Positions 1-5,286 of a DNA stretch of 5,595 nucleotides are shown piece by piece. The position numbers and the translations under genes were made by a program. The stretch is from a bacterium (lineage in GTDB: Bacteria > Bacillota_I > Bacilli_A > RFN20 > DUOF01). Below the pieces are notes generated by a model. That model ran no database searches, was not told the origin of the DNA, and was given only the letters and a program-made list of their open reading frames with translations. The DNA is taken from assembly GCA_012839015.1 (NCBI GenBank), contig DUOF01000033.1:1-5595 (forward strand). The letters are read 5' to 3'. Positions within the stretch are counted from its first letter, which is position 1, and each line of letters starts with the position of its first letter.

Positions 1-194
1 AAGTCATTAATAAGGCAAAACCAGGTCAACAATACCTTACTTTAAAGAGTCTTGAGGCATTAGAAACTGTAGCAGACGGTAGAGCTACTAAACTTATTAT
101 TCCTTCAGAACTTCAAAATCTTGGAGGTCTAGTTGCTTCTATTAAAGAAATAACAAGTGATCATAAAGTAGACAATAAAAAAGAGAGCAAATAA
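1..194 (+). CDS. SPFH/band-7 (stomatin/prohibitin-like) protein, C-terminal end
   Basis: Only the last 63 codons are present, read from base 3 to the TAA at 192-194; the gene starts outside the window. The peptide contains LKSLEALETVADGRATKLII, followed by PSELQNLGGLVASIKE and a short lysine-rich charged tail. This is the typical end of bacterial SPFH (stomatin/prohibitin/flotillin) proteins, where a conserved stretch with 'ALE.VA.G.ATK.I.PSE.Q' closes the oligomerising helical part. Members are anchored to the cytoplasmic membrane by an N-terminal helix and form large ring or cage assemblies that scaffold membrane domains and often associate with proteases. The anchor and the SPFH domain itself cannot be seen here, so the subfamily is undetermined. 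The gene converges on cdaA and is followed 20 bases later by a hairpin terminator. The family call is by recalled motif similarity. Confidence 0.8.
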   Translation, partial: VINKAKPGQQYLTLKSLEALETVADGRATKLIIPSELQNLGGLVASIKEITSDHKVDNKKESK

Positions 195-214
195 ACTCTC
201 AAATAAGTTATAAG

Positions 215-240
215 AAAGCAGGGTAATAACTCTGCTTTTT
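215..240 (+). terminator. Rho-independent terminator between convergent genes
   Basis: A 9-pair stem (215-223 AAAGCAGGG with 230-238, one G-U pair) closes a six-base loop (TAATAA) and runs into a T tract that reaches 240. It ends the SPFH gene transcript. It begins directly after the cdaA stop codon (239-241), so the same hairpin can serve the minus strand, although the T tract on that side is interrupted and weaker. Confidence 0.8.
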
Positions 241-976
241 ATATTTCGCTTTCCATTAACTCCTTAAAGATATGGACAAAATTCTCTCTATTAACTGCCT
301 GTAATTCCCCATCCATAGCAATTGATATCCTGCCTGTCTCTTCAGAGATAACTACTGTTATTGCATCACAGACTTCACTAACACCAATAGCAGCTCTATG
401 CCTTGCTCCATATTTACCCTTTAAGGCTTTAGTTGTTGGGGTGAAGTATACTGAAGCGGCTTCAATTGTATTGCCTCTTATTATGACCGCCCCATCGTGT
501 AGCGTAGTACCTGGATAGAATATAGTAGTTAGTAATTCTGCCTTTATTGGTGCATCTATCTTAACACCTACTTTGATGTATTCTTCTAGTGAGTTGTTTT
601 TTTCAAAAGTCATTAGACCTCCGATTTTATTAGAAGATAAAACATTCACGGCACTATCAACCACTTGGTAAAGAACTTTTCTTTCACTCTCGCTCGAAGA
701 GGTGAATGTTTTAGTAGTTCTTTTTCTCTTTAACAGTTTTTTAACTTTTTCCTCATTTAGAATAATAATAGTAATAAATAACCCGATTAGGGTTACATCC
801 GTCAGGGCACTTACACTTGAAAGTTCAAAGTAGTTGCAAACAACCTTTATAATATACAAGGGTATTAGGATCTTAGCTATTTTAGCCCTTACAAATACCT
901 TGTTTAAAATCAAATAAGTAATAAATAAAATAACTCCATATAAAGCATTATCTATAATAAAAACTGTTAAGTCCAA
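239..976 (-). CDS. cdaA: Diadenylate cyclase CdaA (c-di-AMP synthase)
   Basis: Condenses two ATP to cyclic di-AMP, the second messenger that controls potassium and osmolyte uptake and cell-wall homeostasis in Bacillota. The 245 residues follow CdaA architecture: three hydrophobic N-terminal helices (about 5-28, 33-50, 55-74), a basic serine/threonine-rich linker (about 77-98), and a cytoplasmic DAC domain (about 99-245). The DAC signatures are intact: LHDGAVI at 159-165, GARHRAAIG at 190-198 and ISEETG at 210-215. At 245 residues it is shorter than the roughly 270 of Bacillus and Listeria CdaA, and the membrane part is divergent: the usual FQPELRR-like end of helix 3 reads LNEEKVKKLL. The start is TTG at 974-976. 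Its ribosome site (GGAGAGGAG) is made of the last three sense codons of the upstream pgpA-like gene, only five bases separate the two frames, and translation is probably coupled. The usual downstream partners cdaR and glmM are absent. Family assignment is very secure. Confidence 0.95.
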   Translation of the reverse strand: MDLTVFIIDNALYGVILFITYLILNKVFVRAKIAKILIPLYIIKVVCNYFELSSVSALTDVTLIGLFITIIILNEEKVKKLLKRKRTTKTFTSSSESERKVLYQVVDSAVNVLSSNKIGGLMTFEKNNSLEEYIKVGVKIDAPIKAELLTTIFYPGTTLHDGAVIIRGNTIEAASVYFTPTTKALKGKYGARHRAAIGVSEVCDAITVVISEETGRISIAMDGELQAVNRENFVHIFKELMESEI

Positions 977-981
977 TTACT

Positions 982-1482
982 CTACTCCTCTCCGTTATTT
1001 CTTCTTTTCTTTCCATAATGATGGGCTACTCTACTAGCAGTACTAGCTGCTAAAGCTCCCACGATATCATCTAAAAACGTATGACATCTTTCCGTGTCAT
1101 CATTAAGTTTTCCAATAATACCATATTTATTTTTATCAACATAACCAAAATTAGTCAGGGCAATTGAACCATATAGATTACATATACTGTAAGCCAATAC
1201 TTCATCAAGTCCAAATAGACCATAATCATCTAAAATCAACTGCTGTAACTCTTTATTTATATATAAATCTTGTTCTGCCATAACATCATATTCTATACCA
1301 GTTATTATGGTTAATTGAACTTCAGTTTTTGACAAGACCTTCATTAGCATTTCTTCACACTTTTCCCTAGTTAATTCGGGACTATACTTCGATTGTAAAT
1401 GCATAACTATATCTATAATATCATCAATTGTTACTCCTCTTGACTCCAATGCTTCGATTGATTCTTTAACTTTTATACTCAT
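982..1482 (-). CDS. Phosphatidylglycerophosphatase A-family protein (YutG/PgpA-like)
   Basis: Resembles Bacillus YutG and the PgpA superfamily, whose characterised E. coli member dephosphorylates phosphatidylglycerophosphate to phosphatidylglycerol. With the start chosen here it has 166 residues. Visible features, numbered from the upstream ATG at 1488, are an N-terminal helical segment with ESRGVTIDDIIDIVMHLQ (15-32), SKTEVQLTIITGIEYDVMAE (53-72), YSICNLYGSIALTNFGYVDK (100-119), and the hallmark acidic motif HTFLDDIVGA (136-145). As in YutG there is no clear transmembrane anchor, unlike E. coli PgpA. The DxxKP motif of PgpA reads DKNKYG here, so the proline is lost. Two ATGs compete: 1488 lies one base after AGGAG (1490-1494), too close for normal initiation, while 1482 lies seven bases after it and is preferred. 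The gene is first in a two-gene operon with cdaA. The family is secure; the enzymatic substrate is inferred from the family. Confidence 0.88.
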   Translation of the reverse strand: MSIKVKESIEALESRGVTIDDIIDIVMHLQSKYSPELTREKCEEMLMKVLSKTEVQLTIITGIEYDVMAEQDLYINKELQQLILDDYGLFGLDEVLAYSICNLYGSIALTNFGYVDKNKYGIIGKLNDDTERCHTFLDDIVGALAASTASRVAHHYGKKRRNNGEE

Positions 1483-1504
1483 CTTCATTCTCCTCAGTAC
1501 TTTT

Positions 1505-1533
1505 ATTATAGAGCATACCCTTTACTTTTTGAA
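1505..1533 (-). promoter_or_regulatory. Sigma-A-type promoter for pgpA-like/cdaA operon
   Basis: A perfect TATAAT -10 (1505-1510) with a TTCAAA -35 (1528-1533, four of six consensus bases) at 17-base spacing reads toward the pgpA-like gene. The expected transcript start near 1498 gives a very short leader, with AGGAG at 1490-1494. It stands back to back with the tRNA promoter, with about 29 bases between the two -35 boxes. Confidence 0.65.
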
Positions 1534-1562
1534 GTAGAGAATCACTTATTTTTTATATTCCA

Positions 1563-1591
1563 TTGAAAATACTTATAAAATAACTTATAAT
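1563..1591 (+). promoter_or_regulatory. Strong sigma-A-type promoter for tRNA-Val
   Basis: TTGAAA (1563-1568) and TATAAT (1586-1591) are separated by 17 bases, matching eleven of twelve consensus positions. The predicted start near 1598 leaves only a few bases before the tRNA at 1602, as expected for a stable-RNA promoter. Confidence 0.8.
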
Positions 1592-1601
1592 ATTCATTAT
1601 T

Positions 1602-1676
1602 GGGCGGTTAGCTCAGTGGTAGAGCATTTGTTTGACGTACAAAGGGTCATCAGTTCAACTCTGATACCGCCCACCA
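1602..1676 (+). tRNA. tRNA-Val (anticodon GAC), CCA encoded
   Basis: Folds as a complete cloverleaf. Acceptor arms GGGCGGT (1602-1608) and ACCGCCC (1666-1672) pair with one G-T. The D stem is GCTC/GAGC with a short seven-base loop. The anticodon stem TTTGT/ACAAA encloses TTGACGT (1632-1638) with GAC at 1634-1636. The variable loop is five bases (GGGTC). The T stem ATCAG/CTGAT encloses TTCAACT. The discriminator base A (1673) is followed by a genomically encoded CCA (1674-1676). A GAC anticodon reads valine codons GUC and GUU. The base after the anticodon is G. It is a single tRNA gene with its own promoter and terminator, not part of a visible tRNA cluster. Confidence 0.95.
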
Positions 1677-1687
1677 TTATTAAAATG

Positions 1688-1714
1688 AACTTGGATTTAT
1701 CTGAGTTTTTTATT
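1688..1714 (+). terminator. Terminator following tRNA-Val
   Basis: AACTTGGA (1688-1695) pairs with TCTGAGTT (1700-1707), with two G-T pairs, around a TTTA loop. It is followed by a T-rich run interrupted by one A. The position, 11 bases past the tRNA CCA, and the polarity fit tRNA termination. The stem is weak, and the stronger hairpin at 1742-1761 acts as a backup. Confidence 0.6.
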
Positions 1715-1739
1715 TTCAAATATTATTGTTTTTTGCATT

Positions 1740-1761
1740 AAAAAACGCCCTTAGGCGTTTT
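1740..1761 (-). terminator. Bidirectional Rho-independent terminator after cvpA
   Basis: A perfect 8-pair stem (1742-1749 AAAACGCC with 1754-1761 GGCGTTTT) closes a four-base loop. On the minus strand it lies just past the cvpA stop codon and ends in six T (1745-1740). On the plus strand it ends in TTTT followed by T-rich sequence, so it can also stop read-through from the tRNA gene. Confidence 0.85.
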
Positions 1762-1765
1762 CTTA

Positions 1766-2740
1766 TTATTCACTATAATTAATTATATCAAAGACCCGAC
1801 TTCTAACCCCTGAATTTCCATCTAGTTCGATCATATTCTCTGCCAGCATGTTCTTCTTCTCTTCAGGTAGTATGTTGCTACTTACTCCAACTGGAACTTC
1901 ATTAATTAGCTGATTAATTAGGTTATCAGTCTGGATCACTATATCTTCATAGTCATCTTTAACCATAATCGCTAAGTCAGTAAGGACGATCATATTATCG
2001 ACCATCTTTTCTATAAGTTCTAGTCTAGCATCTATATTAGAACCTGTAAGTGGAGCATAGTAAGCATTTGAATCTTCCATGATTACTAATATTTCTTCAT
2101 AAGCTGCCTTATATCTTGCAAGGTCTTCTTCATCTGTCTTTATAAACAAGTTACCATCTATGAGAGCAATAAACACTTTCTCATTAGAAACTACTTTATT
2201 AACCTTTTCATCATCCATGATTTTATTCATAACACTAACGACCTTGCTACTGATCGGCGTCTTGTCGATAGTCTCTGTTAAACCAATAACTCTAGCAGAA
2301 GCAGCATAGACTATTAGAAATAAGACCAGTGCCCTGAAGGCTCCATTAACAACGCCACCGACTATTCTAGAAGTGATATTGTTTCTCTTCTCTCTGCGAA
2401 GTGCCTTTCTAAATAGGGTAACCATTAATTTAAGTAAACCGTATAAGACAAAGTAAACCGCAAGGCTTGCTAGGAAGACCTGTATTAAACCTATTGAATA
2501 ATTTAAAAGTTCATTAGGGCTAGTAATATATTTGTTTAAATTTAGATTTCTTAAAAAGATTCTTTTCATAAAACCAAAACCAACCGAAAAGGCAAGCGCG
2601 AAAGAAACAATCCTTAAAACAAGGTCCAGTAAAACCCTACTGCTTCCCTTGATAAATCCTACCAAAACAGCAAAAGTAACAATAACAAGTATTGCTATAT
2701 CTATAATAAGTGGGTTGAAGACTCCTGTTAAATCAAACAT
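1766..2740 (-). CDS. CvpA-family integral membrane protein with long C-terminal domain
   Basis: The first half matches the CvpA family (named for colicin V production; widely conserved and linked to envelope functions, with no settled biochemical role). Counted from a GTG at 2749, hydrophobic helices lie at about 14-34, 40-60, 84-112 and 128-152. The first has the family's early acidic residue and GFIKG end (IDIAILVIV...GFIKG), and the last has SRIVGGVVNGAFRALVL. After residue 155 comes about 170 residues of mostly hydrophilic, acidic helical sequence that I do not recognise. Typical CvpA proteins are under about 200 residues; this one has 324. The GTG at 2747-2749 sits one base from the AAAGGA ribosome site (2751-2756), whereas ATG at 2738-2740 lies ten bases away, so the ATG is chosen. 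It follows the YhhN gene after 79 bases and has its own promoter and terminator. Confidence 0.8.
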   Translation of the reverse strand: MFDLTGVFNPLIIDIAILVIVTFAVLVGFIKGSSRVLLDLVLRIVSFALAFSVGFGFMKRIFLRNLNLNKYITSPNELLNYSIGLIQVFLASLAVYFVLYGLLKLMVTLFRKALRREKRNNITSRIVGGVVNGAFRALVLFLIVYAASARVIGLTETIDKTPISSKVVSVMNKIMDDEKVNKVVSNEKVFIALIDGNLFIKTDEEDLARYKAAYEEILVIMEDSNAYYAPLTGSNIDARLELIEKMVDNMIVLTDLAIMVKDDYEDIVIQTDNLINQLINEVPVGVSSNILPEEKKNMLAENMIELDGNSGVRSRVFDIINYSE

Positions 2741-2761
2741 AATGCTCACATCCTTTTGTAT

Positions 2762-2770
2762 ATTATAGCA
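2762..2770 (-). promoter_or_regulatory. Extended -10 promoter for cvpA
   Basis: On the minus strand, TGCTATAAT (2770-2762) is an extended -10 element (TGn before a perfect TATAAT). No good -35 is present at 17 bases (TTTTAA only). The expected start near 2755 would place the AAAGGA site at the extreme 5' end of the transcript, which again favours initiation at ATG 2740. No convincing terminator separates this promoter from the upstream YhhN gene, so read-through from argS is also possible. Confidence 0.6.
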
Positions 2771-2819
2771 TTTATGATTTAAAATTAAAATATATTACTT
2801 AACTTGTTGTCTTTATCAA

Positions 2820-3461
2820 TCAGAAATTGACTAAGCCTATGACTATTAATAACTGAGCAAGTAAATATGTTACCATAATATAGAGGTGTTTTCTTTTAAA
2901 ATCCTTAATAAATAAACTATATGCTACTAAGGAATCAGAAAACATAAATAAGAGACTTCCTATGAATATTGAGGCATTATACCAACTCGGTGAATTGATT
3001 AAAAGAACCCCGCTAAAAAGAGTTACTACAAATAAAGTGAGTGAATAAAGAATCACTGGGATAGTCATACTCTTAACAACTCTTCTAATAGTCATATAGG
3101 CTAGAACCGCCATTACAAGCAGACCAAACACTAAGACTATAAGAATGTTGTCGTTAAAATCTAATCTCGACTCTAGTAGCATTATATAGAATACATGGGC
3201 TACTAAAAACGACGAAAGACCTGCTAAAAAATTAACCTTATTGTCTTGATTAAGTAAAAAGATATCTCCTAGAAAAGAACCTAAAAGGGCCATAATAAGG
3301 GCATACTCCAGTTCAAAACTACCACTCTCAATAACATATAACATCAAAATAGGTACTAATATTACTTTAGTAAATTTTCGGTAAAACTCATGTTCTATAT
3401 AACAAAAGATTAAGTGTATAACACTAAACAGAGCAAATACTCCCAACCATATACTTTCCAC
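2820..3461 (-). CDS. YhhN/TMEM86-family membrane protein (lysoplasmalogenase-like)
   Basis: A 213-residue protein that is almost entirely hydrophobic, with about eight predicted membrane helices. The YhhN signatures are present: GSFLGDIFLL (61-70), FLAGLSSFLVAHVFYI (78-93), GSLLFMFSDSLVA (168-180) and TYLLAQLLIVIG (198-209). The buried polar residues D66, H89, S175/D176 and Q203 are the type conserved across the family. The animal homologue TMEM86B hydrolyses the vinyl-ether bond of lysoplasmalogens, and bacterial members have been assigned a similar activity; the role here is inferred from that. Start GTG at 3459-3461 is supported by a perfect AGGAGG (3468-3473) six bases upstream, with no competing ATG. 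The frame begins 17 bases after the argS stop without an intervening terminator, so it is co-transcribed with argS. Confidence 0.87.
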   Translation of the reverse strand: MESIWLGVFALFSVIHLIFCYIEHEFYRKFTKVILVPILMLYVIESGSFELEYALIMALLGSFLGDIFLLNQDNKVNFLAGLSSFLVAHVFYIMLLESRLDFNDNILIVLVFGLLVMAVLAYMTIRRVVKSMTIPVILYSLTLFVVTLFSGVLLINSPSWYNASIFIGSLLFMFSDSLVAYSLFIKDFKRKHLYIMVTYLLAQLLIVIGLVNF

Positions 3462-3478
3462 GATTTACCTCCTAATAG

Positions 3479-5221
3479 TTACATTCTAGTTACTGTATCT
3501 ATTCCTAACATTGATAATTGTAATTCAAGTATATTTTTAACCAATTGAAGCAGTTTTAACCAAGAACCTCTTTTTGATTCATCCTCTTCGGCAAGTATTC
3601 TGCTATTTACATAAAACTTATTAAATGAAGCAGCTAAGTTATAAACATAATCTGCTATAAAGTTTGGCGCTTTCTCTCTAAAGGCATTTTCAAAGGCATC
3701 ATTAATGAATAACAAGTTTAGCATCAAGTCTCTCTCTTCTTCGCTTTGAGGAGTGATAAAATCACTCTCCTCAAAAGAAAACTCTTTAGCCTTATCTAAA
3801 ATAGAATTAATTCTCGATACAGTATATAGAAGATAAGGTCCTGTTTTACCTTCAAAGGAAAGGAAACGATCTAAATCAAATAGATAGTCTTTACCTCTAA
3901 AATTTATTAGATCCCCGAATTTTAAGGCTGCTATTCCGACTCTCTTAGCAATTAATTCTTTCTCATCACTTTCATAATCTAGGTGTTGTATCTTATCTCT
4001 AGCACTTTCAATAACTGTACTTATTAGATCAGACAGTTTTAAGATTCCGCCTTGTCTAGTTTTATATGGTTTACCATCACTACCATTCATAGTGCCAAAA
4101 CCTACATGTTCAATAATAATTTTATCATCTATTAAGTTAGCCTTCCTAGCACATCTAAACACTTGTTCAAAGTGCATACCTTGCCTATTATCTACAACAT
4201 AATATATATAGTCTGGATTAAAATCTCTATCCCTTTGAATAAGTGTAGCTAGGTCAGTGGTTGGATACAGTATTCCTCCATTGCTTTTTTTAATTAGCAC
4301 CGGAGGTATAGTGTGGTCGTCATCTTCCTTTGCCACATCTACCACCATTGCGCCATCACTCTCATAAAGTAGACCTTGCTCTTCTAGAGAAGTAATTAAT
4401 TCGTCAACATACTCATCTGAGTCACTCTCTCCTAGCCACTTGTCAAATTCTACTCCTAGAATATCGTAAGATTTTTTTAAGTCAGTAGTAGATAGCTTTG
4501 CTATCTCTTTCCAAAGATTGTAATATTTAGGATCTTTATTTTGTAACTTAAAAGTTATAAGCGAAGCTCTATCTCTAAATACTTCATCCTCCTTACTCCT
4601 TTTACTAGCTTTAGGATACCATTCATTTAGATCATCTAGCCCTACATTTAGCTCAATTTCACCCTTGCCATCATAATCCTTAATACTTGGTAGTTCATCC
4701 TCTATTTGAGCCAAAACAAGACCCATCTGTAGACCCCAGTCACCCAAGTGAATATCACCAATTACATGGTGACCCTTTATTCTAGCAATCCTTTTAATAC
4801 TATCACCAATAATCGCAGATCTTAAATGTCCCACGTGTAAAGGTTTAGCAATATTAGGGCCTCCATAATCTATAACAATAGTTTTACTCTCGTCCTTAAT
4901 GATTCCATAATTATTATCTTCATCAATACTATTTAAGAAATCTACGATGACTTCATCTTTTAAAGTAATATTAATAAAGCCTGGTCTTACTACATTAACA
5001 TCACTAAATAATTCGTTATCTTTTAACTCACTTAAAACCTCATTAGCTATATCTAATGGATTTTTCTTATACTCTTTAGCAGACGCTAAAGCACCATTGC
5101 ATTGAAATTGTCCTAAATCTCTTCTATTAGAAACAAGGGTTAAACCATAATTTTCATTATACCCATTCTTTTTAAATGCTGCTCCTACTATTTTTGTTAG
5201 TTTGTTTGTTACTATATTCAT
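3479..5221 (-). CDS. argS: Arginyl-tRNA synthetase (class I)
   Basis: Charges tRNA-Arg with arginine using ATP, in the cytoplasm. The 580 residues cover the full family plan. An N-terminal additional domain (about 1-110) recognises the tRNA D-loop. The Rossmann catalytic domain has GPNIAKPLHVGHLRSAIIGD (121-140) carrying the HIGH-type HVGH (129-132), and HLGDWGLQMG (158-167). TTDLATLIQRD (321-331) and DGKPYKTRQGG (382-392, the region standing in for the canonical KMSKS loop) follow. The C-terminal DALR anticodon-binding helical domain opens at GPYLLYTVSRI (461-471) and ends in the typical LGI...RM terminus. Start ATG (5219-5221) has GGGGGT seven bases upstream (5229-5234), a variant of GGAGGT that still pairs with the anti-Shine-Dalgarno through one G-U. 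The leader is far too short for a T-box. It heads the argS-YhhN unit, possibly with cvpA. Confidence 0.97.
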   Translation of the reverse strand: MNIVTNKLTKIVGAAFKKNGYNENYGLTLVSNRRDLGQFQCNGALASAKEYKKNPLDIANEVLSELKDNELFSDVNVVRPGFINITLKDEVIVDFLNSIDEDNNYGIIKDESKTIVIDYGGPNIAKPLHVGHLRSAIIGDSIKRIARIKGHHVIGDIHLGDWGLQMGLVLAQIEDELPSIKDYDGKGEIELNVGLDDLNEWYPKASKRSKEDEVFRDRASLITFKLQNKDPKYYNLWKEIAKLSTTDLKKSYDILGVEFDKWLGESDSDEYVDELITSLEEQGLLYESDGAMVVDVAKEDDDHTIPPVLIKKSNGGILYPTTDLATLIQRDRDFNPDYIYYVVDNRQGMHFEQVFRCARKANLIDDKIIIEHVGFGTMNGSDGKPYKTRQGGILKLSDLISTVIESARDKIQHLDYESDEKELIAKRVGIAALKFGDLINFRGKDYLFDLDRFLSFEGKTGPYLLYTVSRINSILDKAKEFSFEESDFITPQSEEERDLMLNLLFINDAFENAFREKAPNFIADYVYNLAASFNKFYVNSRILAEEDESKRGSWLKLLQLVKNILELQLSMLGIDTVTRM

Positions 5222-5248
5222 TCTATTGACCCCCGTCTATACACTATT

Positions 5249-5279
5249 ATTGTATAATTTTTAGGCTTTAAAATGCAAA
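5249..5279 (-). promoter_or_regulatory. Probable argS promoter with inverted repeat
   Basis: The 65 bases between the yvcK-like stop and argS hold two overlapping possible boxes on the minus strand: TACAAT (5249-5254) with TTGCAT (5273-5278) at 18 bases, or TATACA (5251-5256) with TTTGCA (5274-5279) at 17. Neither is strong. The -10 zone is one arm of a perfect 6-base inverted repeat (TATACA 5238-5243, TGTATA 5251-5256, seven-base spacer). Confidence 0.4.
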
Positions 5280-5286
5280 CAATTGC

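Noticed and set aside
1602..1765. tRNA-Val as an attachment site for an integrated element
   Set aside because: No integrase, no repeat of the tRNA 3' end and no foreign-looking genes are visible; the downstream stretch holds only terminators before a housekeeping gene.
2532..2768. Plus-strand open frame of 78 codons opposite the 5' part of cvpA
   Set aside because: It is antisense to a well-supported membrane gene, has a lysine- and serine-rich composition expected from the complement of hydrophobic codons, and resembles no family I know.
2769..2819. Terminator between the YhhN gene and cvpA
   Set aside because: The stretch is AT-rich with only scattered short TTAA pairings and no stable stem before a T tract.
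4021..4090. Missing canonical KMSKS motif in ArgRS as a sign of a defective enzyme
   Set aside because: Many bacterial ArgRS lack a standard KMSKS; the equivalent loop DGKPYKTRQGG is present and the rest of the enzyme is complete.
5222..5286. T-box riboswitch upstream of argS
   Set aside because: The gap is only 65 bases, with no T-box sequence and no terminator/antiterminator pair, so there is no room for the element.
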